44,567 nt of DNA from NCBI RefSeq assembly GCF_020089495.2, contig NZ_JAIRCA020000017.1:1-44567 (forward strand), read 5' to 3'. A program made the position numbers and the translations under genes. This stretch comes from Streptococcus mitis subsp. hohhotensis. Lineage in GTDB: Bacteria; Bacillota; Bacilli; Lactobacillales; Streptococcaceae. This document shows, one piece after another, positions 34,129 to 42,186 of this stretch; the stretch's first letter is position 1, and each line of letters begins with the position of its first letter. The notes under the pieces were generated by a model, which saw only the letters and a program-made list of their open reading frames with translations, did not search any database and was not told where the DNA came from.

Positions 34129-34157
34129 ATTGTATCATAAAAAATCGCTAATGGAAA
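34129..34157 (-). promoter_or_regulatory. Promoter of the DUF3397-like gene, probably leaderless
   Basis: TTTCCA (34157-34152), a 17-nt spacer ending in TGA and TACAAT (34134-34129) read leftward. Six bases separate the -10 from the ATG at 34122, the same spacing as at murT. The ATG at 34128 lies directly against the -10 and so upstream of the predicted start. Confidence 0.55.
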
Positions 34158-34192
34158 CGAGAAACAGAGGAATTTATAGGAAAGTCAGGCTT

Positions 34193-34221
34193 TTGAGATT
34201 GTGGGTGATTTTTGTTATAAT
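34193..34221 (+). promoter_or_regulatory. mnmL promoter, probably leaderless
   Basis: TTGAGA (34193-34198), a 17-nt spacer ending in TGT and a perfect TATAAT (34216-34221). Seven bases separate the -10 from the ATG at 34229. Confidence 0.65.
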
Positions 34222-34228
34222 GAAGGTT

Positions 34229-35176
34229 ATGAAATCTTATAATACCTTGAATGATTATTATCGAAAACTTTTTGGAGAAAAGACTTTTAAAGTCCCTATT
34301 GATGCGGGATTTGACTGTCCCAATCGTGATGGAACTGTGGCTCATGGAGGCTGTACTTTTTGTACGGTTTCAGGTTCTGGAGATGCTATCGTAGCACCGG
34401 ACGCGCCTATCCGTGAGCAGTTTTATAAGGAAATTGACTTTATGCACCGCAAGTGGCCAGATGTTCAGAAGTATCTGGTTTATTTTCAAAATTTTACCAA
34501 CACCCATGAAAAGGTTGAAGTTATTCGAGAGCGCTATGAACAGGCTATCAATGAGCCAGGTGTGGTAGGAATCAATATCGGAACGCGCCCAGACTGTTTA
34601 CCAGATGAAACCATTGAATATTTGGCTGAGTTATCGGAGCGCATGCATGTGACGGTTGAATTGGGCTTGCAGACCACTTATGAAACAACCTCTGACCTGA
34701 TTAACCGCGCCCACTCTTATGAGTTGTACGTGGAGACGGTCAAGCGTTTGAGAAAGTATCCCAAGATTGAGATTGTTTCCCATCTGATCAATGGACTTCC
34801 TGGTGAAACACATGAGATGATGATTGAAAATGTCCGCCGCTGTGTTACGGATAACGATATTCAAGGAATTAAACTGCACTTGCTTCATCTCATGACCAAT
34901 ACGCGTATGCAACGAGATTACCACGAGGGACGTTTGCGGTTGATGAGCCAGGACGAATATGTTAAGGTCATCTGTGACCAACTGGAAATCATTCCCAAGC
35001 ATATCGTCATCCACCGAATCACAGGAGATGCTCCCAGGGATATGCTGATTGGGCCTATGTGGAGCCTCAATAAATGGGAAGTGCTAAATGCTATTGAGAT
35101 GGAGATGCGACGTCGTGGAAGCGTTCAAGGATGTAAGGCTGTGAAACAGGAGTTTGAAAATGAAAAGACCACTTGA
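34229..35176 (+). CDS. mnmL: Radical SAM enzyme of the YtqA/TIGR01212 family (tRNA wobble uridine modification)
   Basis: A 315-residue protein from ATG 34229; longer upstream frames run through the promoter and are not credible. The iron-sulfur motif is an extended radical SAM type, C-x11-C-x2-C in FDCPNRDGTVAHGGCTFC, as in this Elp3-like family. Blocks IGTRPDCLPDE and VELGLQTTYE are typical of the barrel. YtqA of B. subtilis has been named MnmL for its part in converting cmnm5(s2)U to nm5(s2)U at the wobble position. The coupled gene downstream is YtqB/MnmM, which supports the same pathway here. The two overlap by 23 nt. Confidence 0.88.
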   Translation: MKSYNTLNDYYRKLFGEKTFKVPIDAGFDCPNRDGTVAHGGCTFCTVSGSGDAIVAPDAPIREQFYKEIDFMHRKWPDVQKYLVYFQNFTNTHEKVEVIRERYEQAINEPGVVGINIGTRPDCLPDETIEYLAELSERMHVTVELGLQTTYETTSDLINRAHSYELYVETVKRLRKYPKIEIVSHLINGLPGETHEMMIENVRRCVTDNDIQGIKLHLLHLMTNTRMQRDYHEGRLRLMSQDEYVKVICDQLEIIPKHIVIHRITGDAPRDMLIGPMWSLNKWEVLNAIEMEMRRRGSVQGCKAVKQEFENEKTT

Positions 35177-35717
35177 GATGGCACATGATTTTTTGGCTGA
35201 GGTAGTGACAAAAGAGGATATCGTAGTGGATGCGACTATGGGAAATGGTCACGATACCCTTTTTCTAGCTAAGTTAGCCAAGCAAGTCTATGCCTTTGAT
35301 ATTCAGGAACAAGCCTTGGAAAAGACCCAAGAGCGTTTGGACCAGGCTGGTTACACAAATGCCCAGTTAATCTTGCAAGGCCATGAGACTCTGGACCAGT
35401 TTGTGACAGAAGCCAAAGCAGGAATTTTTAATCTGGGTTATCTGCCGTCGGCCGATAAGTCCGTCATTACCAAGCCTCAGACAACTATTGAAGCCTTAGA
35501 AAAGCTGTGTGGCTTACTTGTCAAAGGTGGACGGATTGCCATTATGATCTACTATGGTCATGAGGGAGGAGATATTGAGCGAGACGCTGTCTTGGATTTT
35601 GTTAGCTGGTTGAACCAACAGGAGTATACAGCTACCATTTACCGAACCCTGAACCAAGTTAATAACCCGCCATTTTTAGTGATGATTGAAAAATTAGAGA
35701 GATATAGACATGGATAA
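35154..35717 (+). CDS. mnmM: SAM-dependent tRNA methyltransferase (YtqB/MnmM)
   Basis: A 187-residue class I methyltransferase. Motif I is VDATMGNGHDTLFLA, the acidic post-I residue is in VYAFDIQEQA, and the family block FNLGYLPSADKSV plus YYGHEGGDIE are intact. MnmM methylates nm5(s2)U34 to mnm5(s2)U34 in tRNAs of species that lack the MnmC methyltransferase domain. Older annotations call it an rRNA methylase. It overlaps mnmL by 23 nt and the next gene by 8 nt, so the first three genes are translated as a unit. Confidence 0.92.
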   Translation: MKMKRPLEMAHDFLAEVVTKEDIVVDATMGNGHDTLFLAKLAKQVYAFDIQEQALEKTQERLDQAGYTNAQLILQGHETLDQFVTEAKAGIFNLGYLPSADKSVITKPQTTIEALEKLCGLLVKGGRIAIMIYYGHEGGDIERDAVLDFVSWLNQQEYTATIYRTLNQVNNPPFLVMIEKLERYRHG

Positions 35718-35964
35718 ACAATACCTACGTGAAAAGCTGGATGCCATGCGCCAGAATTTTGTTGAGTCAACCCACCACGAACGAGCGGTGGGCGTGCTAG
35801 ACCAAGCGCATATGAGCAAAAAAATGCTTAAAATCAAGAAAAAATTAGTTGCTCTTGAGATGGAACGGTGCCAGAGAAAAATTGAGCACAAAGACTGTTC
35901 CAAGATTGACCAAAAAATCAAAGAGCAGAAGGAGATATTTGAATCCTGTTGTAAAAAAGATTAA
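35710..35964 (+). CDS. Small charged, helical protein of unknown function
   Basis: An 84-residue, Lys/Glu-rich protein, predicted almost wholly helical with coiled-coil potential in residues 35-78 (KKMLKIKKKLVALEMER). Four Cys residues, two adjacent at the C-terminus (ESCCKKD), are unusual for such a short protein. It overlaps mnmM by 8 nt and is followed after 11 nt by the antiporter gene. I do not recognise the family. Confidence 0.75.
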   Translation: MDKQYLREKLDAMRQNFVESTHHERAVGVLDQAHMSKKMLKIKKKLVALEMERCQRKIEHKDCSKIDQKIKEQKEIFESCCKKD

Positions 35965-35975
35965 GGAGGACGTGC

Positions 35976-38030
35976 GTGGAATTACTGATTTACCTCATCC
36001 TATTTTTACTGGTCTTGATTGTCTCAAGTACAACCAATAAGCTCCTGCCCTTTTTGCCTCTCCCTTTGGTGCAGATTCTTTTGGGAATCGTGATTGGTCT
36101 CTTTTTACCCAATACCGACTTTCATCTCAATACAGAGTTGTTTTTAGCCCTGGTTATCGGGCCCTTGCTTTTCCGAGAATCCGAAGAAGCGGACATTACG
36201 GCTATTTTAAAACACTGGCGAATCATTGTCTATCTCATTTTTCCAGTGATTTTTATCTCGACCCTGAGTTTGGGTGGCCTGGCCCATCTTCTTTGGCTCA
36301 GCCTTCCCTTGGCAGCTTGTTTGGCTGTTGGGGCAGCCCTTGGGCCTACGGATTTGGTGGCCTTTGCCTCTCTTTCTGAGCGGTTTAGCTTTCCTAAGCG
36401 TGTGTCCAATATTCTTAAGGGTGAAGGACTCTTGAATGATGCTTCTGGTTTGGTTGCCTTTCAGGTAGCTTTGACAGCTTGGACAACAGGAGTCTTTTCC
36501 TTTGGGCAAGCTAGTAGTTCGCTCATCTTTTCAATTCTAGGCGGTTTTTTGATTGGCTTTTTAACAGCCATGACCAACCGTTTCCTCCATACCTTCTTGC
36601 TAAGTGTGCGCGCAACGGATATTGCCAGTGAACTTTTATTAGAATTGAGTTTGCCTCTGGTGACCTTCTTTCTGGCAGAAGAAGTCCATGTTTCAGGGAT
36701 TATTGCCGTTGTGGTTGCGGGGATTTTAAAGGCAAGCCGTTTTAAGAAAATTACGCTCCTCGAAGCCCAAGTGGATACGGTGACCGAGACGGTTTGGCAT
36801 ACAGTGAATTTTATGCTCAATGGTTCTGTCTTTGTGATTTTAGGGATGGAGTTGGAAATGATAGCAGAGCCTATTTTAACCAATCCAATCTATAATCCCT
36901 TACTTTTATTGCTATCTCTTGTCGCCCTGACCTTTGTCCTCTTTGCCATTCGTTTTGTCATGATCTATGGCTATTATGCTTATAGGACCCGACGCCTCAA
37001 GAAAAAACTGAATAAGTATATGAAGGATATGCTTCTCTTGACCTTCTCAGGCGTCAAGGGAACGGTGTCGATTGCTACAATTCTTCTGATACCAAGTGAT
37101 TTAGAGCAAGAGTATCCTCTCTTACTTTTCCTTGTCGCAGGTGTTACGCTTTTAAGTTTTTTAACAGGCCTCTTGGTCTTACCTCATCTTTCTGATGAAC
37201 AGGAAGAAAGCAAGGATTATCTCATGCATATCGCTATTTTAAATGAAGTAACGTTAGAGTTGGAAAAAGAGTTGGAAGACACAAAAAATAAACTTCCCCT
37301 CTATGCGGCTATTGACAATTACCATGGACGAATAGAGAACCTTATCCTGAGTCAAGAAAACAAGGGTGAACAAGAGGACTGGGAGGCCTTGAAACTTCTT
37401 ATCCTCAGTATTGAAAGTGATGGTCTGGAACAAGCTTACGAGGAAGGCAAGATGAGTGAGCGTGCTTATCGGGTTTACCAACGTTATTTGAAAAACATGG
37501 AACAAAGTATCAATCGCAAATTTGCTTCAAGATTGACCTATTACTTCCTTGTTTCCTTGCGAATTTTACGTTTTCTCCTTCACGAAGTCTTTACCTTTGG
37601 CAAGACCTTCCGCAGTTGGAAAAATGAAGAATCACAGAAACTCAGAGCCCTTGACTATGACCAAATTGCAGAGCTCTATCTAGAAAATACAGAGATGATT
37701 ATCGAAAGTTTGGAGAACCTAAAAGGGGTTTATAAGAGTTCTTTAATCAGCTTCATGCAAGATTCTCGTCTCCGTGAAACAGCTATCATCACCAGTGGTG
37801 CCTTTGTCGAACGGGTTATCAATCGTGTCAAACCCAACAATATCGATGAAATGCTGAGAGGCTATTATTTGGAGCGCAAGTTGATTTTCGAATACGAAGA
37901 AAAACGATTGATTACGACCAAGTATGCCAAGAAGTTGCGACAAAATGTCAATAACTTAGAGAACTATTCCTTGAAGGAAGCTGCCAATACCCTGCCTTAT
38001 GATATGGTGGAATTGGTAAGAAGAAATTAA
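35976..38030 (+). CDS. CPA1-type Na+/H+ antiporter with a long cytoplasmic tail
   Basis: A 684-residue protein with a GTG start 5 nt after a strong AAGGAGGA. Residues 1-410 form 11-13 helices with the CPA1 hallmark GEGLLNDASGLVAF (the Asn-Asp ion-binding pair) and the ALGPTDLVAF helix before it. The last 270 residues are soluble, charged and helical, as in bacterial NhaP-like and NHE-type antiporters, where the tail senses pH or ligands. It exports Na+ or K+ in exchange for protons. It is the fourth gene of the mnmL operon, without a visible internal promoter. Confidence 0.9.
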   Translation: MELLIYLILFLLVLIVSSTTNKLLPFLPLPLVQILLGIVIGLFLPNTDFHLNTELFLALVIGPLLFRESEEADITAILKHWRIIVYLIFPVIFISTLSLGGLAHLLWLSLPLAACLAVGAALGPTDLVAFASLSERFSFPKRVSNILKGEGLLNDASGLVAFQVALTAWTTGVFSFGQASSSLIFSILGGFLIGFLTAMTNRFLHTFLLSVRATDIASELLLELSLPLVTFFLAEEVHVSGIIAVVVAGILKASRFKKITLLEAQVDTVTETVWHTVNFMLNGSVFVILGMELEMIAEPILTNPIYNPLLLLLSLVALTFVLFAIRFVMIYGYYAYRTRRLKKKLNKYMKDMLLLTFSGVKGTVSIATILLIPSDLEQEYPLLLFLVAGVTLLSFLTGLLVLPHLSDEQEESKDYLMHIAILNEVTLELEKELEDTKNKLPLYAAIDNYHGRIENLILSQENKGEQEDWEALKLLILSIESDGLEQAYEEGKMSERAYRVYQRYLKNMEQSINRKFASRLTYYFLVSLRILRFLLHEVFTFGKTFRSWKNEESQKLRALDYDQIAELYLENTEMIIESLENLKGVYKSSLISFMQDSRLRETAIITSGAFVERVINRVKPNNIDEMLRGYYLERKLIFEYEEKRLITTKYAKKLRQNVNNLENYSLKEAANTLPYDMVELVRRN

Positions 38031-38057
38031 TTAAGATTGTAAATAAAGGAGTATGAT

Positions 38058-38918
38058 ATGAAGAAGTGGTGGAAAGGGCTGATAGACAAGCCTTTATTAA
38101 AAGCCTTTTTGCATTATTATCAAGCATCAGATAGTGAGTTGACCAGCGTCGCCGTGGCCTACTATTGGTTGATTTCGATTTTCCCTCTGCTTTTGGTGGT
38201 GGTCAATATCCTCCCTTATTTTCAGATTCCAGTTTCTAATTTTTTAAAGGTTGTCAATGAATTCTTGCCGGAAACTATGTATGATGTGGTCGCAAAGATT
38301 ATTACAGAAGTGCTGACCCAACCTTCAACGGGTTTATTGAGTTTTGCGGTTTTGTCAGCTCTCTGGACCTTTTCAAAATCCATGAATTTCCTACAGAAAG
38401 CCTTTAATAAAGCTTACGGAGTGGCTAAAAATCGTGGAATGATTTCCAGTCAGCTCATGAGTTTGTTTGTCAGTTTTGGCTTGCAGATTCTCTTTGCTTT
38501 AGCCCTCTTTCTCAGTGTCTTTGGCCGCATGCTCCTCAACCTTATCAAAAGCTACTGGAAATCAGATAGTCTTATCTTTGATTATTTGCAAGATCTAACA
38601 GGCCCCTTGATCTATGCCTTGATTTTCACTATCTTGGTCATGCTTTATTATTTCCTGCCTAATGTTACGGTCCGACGAATTCGCTATGTGTTGCCAGGTA
38701 GTGTCTTTGTCTTGTTGACTCTGGTCTTACTACTCAATATCTTTTCAGTCTATATCAATAATTATGTCAATCACCTAGTGGACGTCCGCTTTTTCAGTTC
38801 CGTTGTCGTGGTGGTCATGATGTTCTGGTTTATTCTCATCGCTAAGATTTTAATTGTCGGTGCAGTTATCAATGCTAGTGTCCAGAGTTTGCAAGATCCG
38901 AGCTTGAGAAAAGACTAA
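38058..38918 (+). CDS. YihY/BrkB-family membrane protein
   Basis: A 286-residue protein with six predicted helices and the family features: SVAVAYYWLISIFPLLL in helix 1, a long amphipathic part with LSALWTFSKSMNFLQKAFNKAYGV, and the FFSSVVVVVMMFWFILIAKI terminal helices. Once annotated ribonuclease BN, the family is now regarded as transporters or membrane proteins of unknown role. It lies 27 nt after the antiporter with its own AAGGAG site. A BOX element begins 4 nt after its stop. Confidence 0.9.
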   Translation: MKKWWKGLIDKPLLKAFLHYYQASDSELTSVAVAYYWLISIFPLLLVVVNILPYFQIPVSNFLKVVNEFLPETMYDVVAKIITEVLTQPSTGLLSFAVLSALWTFSKSMNFLQKAFNKAYGVAKNRGMISSQLMSLFVSFGLQILFALALFLSVFGRMLLNLIKSYWKSDSLIFDYLQDLTGPLIYALIFTILVMLYYFLPNVTVRRIRYVLPGSVFVLLTLVLLLNIFSVYINNYVNHLVDVRFFSSVVVVVMMFWFILIAKILIVGAVINASVQSLQDPSLRKD

Positions 38919-38921
38919 CTT

Positions 38922-39072
38922 ATACTTAATGAAAATCAAAGAGCAAGCTAGGAAACTAGCAGCAGATTGCTCAAAGCACTGCTTTGAGGTTGTAGATGAA
39001 ACTGACGAAGTCAGTAACCATACCTACGGCAAGGTGAAGCTGACGTGGTTTGAAGAGATTTTCGAAGAGTAT
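38922..39072 (-). repeat. BOX element, long form, reverse orientation
   Basis: A 151-nt BOX, the reverse complement of the copies at 2373 and 19690, containing CTACGGCAAGGTGAAGCTGACG, close to the classical boxA primer sequence. It directly abuts the end of the BrkB-family gene. Confidence 0.9.
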
Positions 39073-39087
39073 AGTTCTTTATCTATT

Positions 39088-39120
39088 ACAAAACGCATAC
39101 TATATCGAAGCGTTTTTTGT
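39088..39120 (+). terminator. Terminator of the mnmL-brkB operon
   Basis: CAAAACGC and GCGTTTTTTG form a stem around a 13-nt loop, with a T run. The loop-side sequence CATACTAT is shared with the terminator at 42456. Confidence 0.65.
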
Positions 39121-39238
39121 TGTTACATTAACAGAGGGAAATTTGGCATAATTTATTTTTAAGTGCTTTTCAGGCTATATTTTGATCATTTGAGGAAATC
39201 AACATTATTTTTAAATATTTATCTGATAAGATAGGAGT

Positions 39239-39433
39239 ATGAAAAATTTAAAAGAAGATAACATAAAAAAATCCTTATGGCACATCAAACGCCATTGCGA
39301 AAATATAGAGAAAAACACTGATGATAGAAAAAAAATCGAACTTCTCCACCTAAAGGAAAGTATAGAGATACTAAGACGGGTTTTAAACGATGAAAAACCC
39401 TATCCGAATTTGGATAGGGAAGAAGTATTTTGA
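39239..39433 (+). CDS. Small hypothetical protein at the island edge
   Basis: A 64-residue, charged, helical protein (MKNLKEDNIKKSLWHIKRH...). AGGAG lies only one base before the ATG, which is too close for a normal ribosome site, so the start is uncertain. Its last codons contain the terminator of the opposing two-gene module. I see no family. It may be part of the accessory island or a chance frame. Confidence 0.4.
   Translation: MKNLKEDNIKKSLWHIKRHCENIEKNTDDRKKIELLHLKESIEILRRVLNDEKPYPNLDREEVF
39393..39419 (-). terminator. Terminator of the HEPN module
   Basis: Read leftward, CCCTATCC and GGATAGGG form a perfect 8-bp stem with a 6-nt loop followed by TTTTT. It lies 125-150 nt past the HEPN gene stop, inside the small ORF on the other strand. 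Confidence 0.75.
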
Positions 39434-39543
39434 GAGAACATAACCTATTAATTTTAAATATATAGATAATATCACAATAAAATACTTTTTGAGAATTTTT
39501 TAATTACTGTTCGTCTTTTATAGTGCTAAATCTAGTTTCATTA

Positions 39544-40755
39544 CTATTGATAATTAAAAGTGGTTAATATTTTTGCTATTATTTTTTCAAATTCTATATT
39601 CAATTTCTTCAGTTCATCATCAAGTGCTCTTTTATCCTCAAATACTCTTAGATTATGATAAAGTATATTCCTTAACCGATATAGATGATTATACGTTTTT
39701 GGGGATTCATCTGGAGAATCTAAACCTTCTTCAAATAAACCCGTTTTCTTTAAAATGTTTATATATATTCTATAAAATTCAAGTGGTGTATCTTTCTGTT
39801 CCAAAACCGATGAATGAACCGTGAATAGTTTCTTTATTCTATATTTTTCAGTTAAAATTTCATTGATTTCAGATTTTAAAACAACAAGATTTTTTCCCCC
39901 CCTCTCATCCATCGTTTTTTCTAACATCTTATGGGCTAGGAAACTAATAAAAACCTCTATATATTGATAAAGAACTGAAAATTTTATATATTCAGTATTA
40001 AATGATTGATAATATAATTCTGGTAAGACATCTGTCATAAATCTTAAAGAATCGTCATCAATGTCTTCACTAACACTAATCGACTTAATAATTAGCGTCT
40101 TCAATCCATTTTCAATAGGATCATCCACAATATTTTCAGGAGCAATACTAAAATTATTCAATTCTATATGTTTTTGTGAAGCATAGAATTCATCTGTATC
40201 CTTTATGGGGAAAAAATGATGTTCTAGCATCATTAATATTTTCATATGGTCGCTATTAAACTGATTTAGCTCTGCATCTCTACAATCTTCTACGAAAATA
40301 ACCAACGGAAAGTCAAATTTACTTTTAAACTGTTCAAATATACCTTCTCCAATAAACTTGTCATCATTTAATTTTAAGAAAGCTTTATATTTTAATATTT
40401 CATCGATTTTAACTTTATCACTTTTTTCATCCAAATTTAGGTCAAAAAAATATTTCTCGATAAAATACTTTTCTGAATTAAAGAAAACCTCCCTTGCTGC
40501 ATCCATATAAGCTTCGAAATAGATCTGATTTCGCTCATTCGACATTACAACATTATTTGAATGTAGTCTTTCAACAGAAAAAATATAGCCAATAGCGTTA
40601 GCATTGTCACGTGTATTTGAGTAACATCGATAGACATCTTTTTCTAAATAATTTTCATAATAATAATAATGAATCTTGAAATCACTAATTGGTTTGTCTT
40701 TTCGAATGTATTCCCTAGTTGTTTTATATGGAAATTCTATTATTTCTTTATTCAT
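39544..40755 (-). CDS. HEPN-motif protein, putative RNase effector of a two-gene module
   Basis: A 403-residue protein I cannot assign to a named family. Near the C-terminus, residues 362-367 read R-N-I-L-Y-H, the R-(polar)-x3-H motif of HEPN ribonucleases, within a helical region (about 260-400) that starts with YIEVFISFLAHKMLEK, like ApeA-type HEPN domains. The N-terminal 230 residues are mixed alpha/beta with many aromatic residues, which would fit a sensor domain. It overlaps the upstream DGQxR gene by 4 nt (ATGA), so the two proteins are made together. Base composition is markedly AT-richer than the core genes around it. An anti-phage or toxin role is an inference from the HEPN motif and context. 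Confidence 0.7.
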   Translation of the reverse strand: MNKEIIEFPYKTTREYIRKDKPISDFKIHYYYYENYLEKDVYRCYSNTRDNANAIGYIFSVERLHSNNVVMSNERNQIYFEAYMDAAREVFFNSEKYFIEKYFFDLNLDEKSDKVKIDEILKYKAFLKLNDDKFIGEGIFEQFKSKFDFPLVIFVEDCRDAELNQFNSDHMKILMMLEHHFFPIKDTDEFYASQKHIELNNFSIAPENIVDDPIENGLKTLIIKSISVSEDIDDDSLRFMTDVLPELYYQSFNTEYIKFSVLYQYIEVFISFLAHKMLEKTMDERGGKNLVVLKSEINEILTEKYRIKKLFTVHSSVLEQKDTPLEFYRIYINILKKTGLFEEGLDSPDESPKTYNHLYRLRNILYHNLRVFEDKRALDDELKKLNIEFEKIIAKILTTFNYQ

Positions 40756-41951
40756 ATCCCCATCTTATTTGTATATACTTCCATGGCGGTGTTTGAAGTT
40801 TCATATAAATTCAAAAAACAACCTGCAGATTCATCAAAGAGCAATCTAAAGAATTCACTAAAATACATTCTTTGCGAATTACCTATTTTTGAAGAATTTT
40901 GTTTGATTATATATAAATTCTTATTTAATTCCAAGAACCAATCATAAGCATAATCTCCACCACCTTCTAAACTGTTAATAAGTCTACTGATATCGGAAAT
41001 AGAACTTATTTTATTCTTTTGTTTCAGTAATGACAGTCCAGCCCCAAATCCAGTCATCACTTGAGATTTCGACATTAATGAAAAAATGCTTTCTGCAAAT
41101 AAAAATGTTTTTACAGACTCGGCATTGAGTAGCAACGAGTCATCTTCAGATAACAAATCATTCATATTTTTAGTGTCATCTTCTGAAGTCATACTATTCA
41201 TTCTATTTAATAGTGAATTATAACATTGAACAAAAGTTTTAAATAGATCCTCTTCAACATTTTCGCTTGAAATTGTCTCCAACGTTTTTATAGTTTCTAA
41301 TATAGTAGATCGTGTCATTGGAAGATAACTAGACTGCAAATAGGAAACAAACCCATCAATAATATCCTGGAATCGATACTCTCCAATGTTTCTAGGAGAC
41401 CGTCCTTCAACCTCTTTTATTAGAATTATATCTGGGATATTTACATCATAGTTGCTATATAAAATTTCTATTTGATGGCGAAGCGTCATTGGAGTTTGAC
41501 CAGTATTTAGTGTCAACATCCTATATAAAAGGCCAAAACGATTTATTCCGCCATAAACTTCAGCATGTAGACTTCCTTTTAAAAAAAGTGATGTATCTCT
41601 ACCTTCTTTAATAAGTTCATTATAAGCATCTATTATTGTAAATGTTCTTTGCAAACCATCTAAAATTAGAGATTTCTTTAATAATTCCTTAATATTGCTT
41701 TGATTCAATTCTTCCTCTGACATATCTTTGCTATCAATCGCTAGCACTATTGGGGGGATAATACAACCATATTTTAAATCCTCTTTTAATTGTGAGTATA
41801 TGCTCATCGAAGAACGAACTCTTTTTCTTTGATATTCATTGTTTGATATAATATTTTCAGCGAATTCCAAATACTCATTTAATTCCAACTCTATTAAATA
41901 GTTTGATGTCTGTATTTTACGATCTTCTGTCCGACTTAAAATCTTTACCAT
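40752..41951 (-). CDS. DGQxR/ParB-like domain protein, first gene of the HEPN module
   Basis: A 399-residue protein. Residues 39-71 (NNEYQRKRV...LKYGCIIPPIVLAI) and the motif LDGLQRTFTI (Asp98, Gln101, Arg102) match the layout of ParB/Srx-like and DUF262/DGQHR proteins, which share (D)GQ(Q/H)R; here the third residue is Leu. A second conserved-looking block, LNTGQTPMTLRHQ (148-160), fits DGQHR-family proteins such as DndB. Such domains bind or hydrolyse nucleotides, or sense DNA modification, in several defence systems. It has an extended -10 promoter (TGA-TATAAT) and an AGAGG ribosome site. The function is unknown; the partner role with the HEPN protein comes from the 4-nt overlap. Confidence 0.7.
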   Translation of the reverse strand: MVKILSRTEDRKIQTSNYLIELELNEYLEFAENIISNNEYQRKRVRSSMSIYSQLKEDLKYGCIIPPIVLAIDSKDMSEEELNQSNIKELLKKSLILDGLQRTFTIIDAYNELIKEGRDTSLFLKGSLHAEVYGGINRFGLLYRMLTLNTGQTPMTLRHQIEILYSNYDVNIPDIILIKEVEGRSPRNIGEYRFQDIIDGFVSYLQSSYLPMTRSTILETIKTLETISSENVEEDLFKTFVQCYNSLLNRMNSMTSEDDTKNMNDLLSEDDSLLLNAESVKTFLFAESIFSLMSKSQVMTGFGAGLSLLKQKNKISSISDISRLINSLEGGGDYAYDWFLELNKNLYIIKQNSSKIGNSQRMYFSEFFRLLFDESAGCFLNLYETSNTAMEVYTNKMGI

Positions 41952-41975
41952 AATTGAACCTCTGTCTTTTTTATC

Positions 41976-41984
41976 ATTATATCA
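41976..41984 (-). promoter_or_regulatory. Promoter of the DGQxR-HEPN module
   Basis: TGA-TATAAT read leftward, 24 nt before the start codon. The 223-bp gap to the methyltransferase start is very AT-rich and holds both divergent promoters. Confidence 0.65.
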
Positions 41985-42156
41985 TTTTTTTCATTATTTT
42001 AAAATTCAGATGAAGAAATCAAACAAAATATTTATTGATAAATAATTTTACTATAAATACAGACTCCCCTACTTGACTCTAATTTCCTATTTTTACAAAT
42101 TTCAACAACTACCATATTTTACTGTTGCTTCAATTTTAACTATTTACATTGTTTTT

Positions 42157-42165
42157 TGATATAAT
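42157..42165 (+). promoter_or_regulatory. Promoter of the methyltransferase remnant
   Basis: TGA-TATAAT (42157-42165), an intact extended -10, 21 nt before the ATG at 42187. The truncated gene is thus probably still transcribed. Confidence 0.6.
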
Positions 42166-42186
42166 ATTTAATAGATGGAGGAATTA

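Noticed and set aside
34052..34228. N-terminal extension of the radical SAM protein
   Set aside because: It would run antisense through the DUF3397-like gene and through the mnmL promoter. The family begins at about MKSYNTLNDYY.
38929..39162. A 77-codon ORF after the BrkB-family gene
   Set aside because: It lies almost wholly within a BOX element and its start is part of the repeat.
40669..40947. A 92-codon plus-strand ORF in the HEPN module
   Set aside because: It is antisense to the junction of two coupled genes and has no ribosome site or family features.
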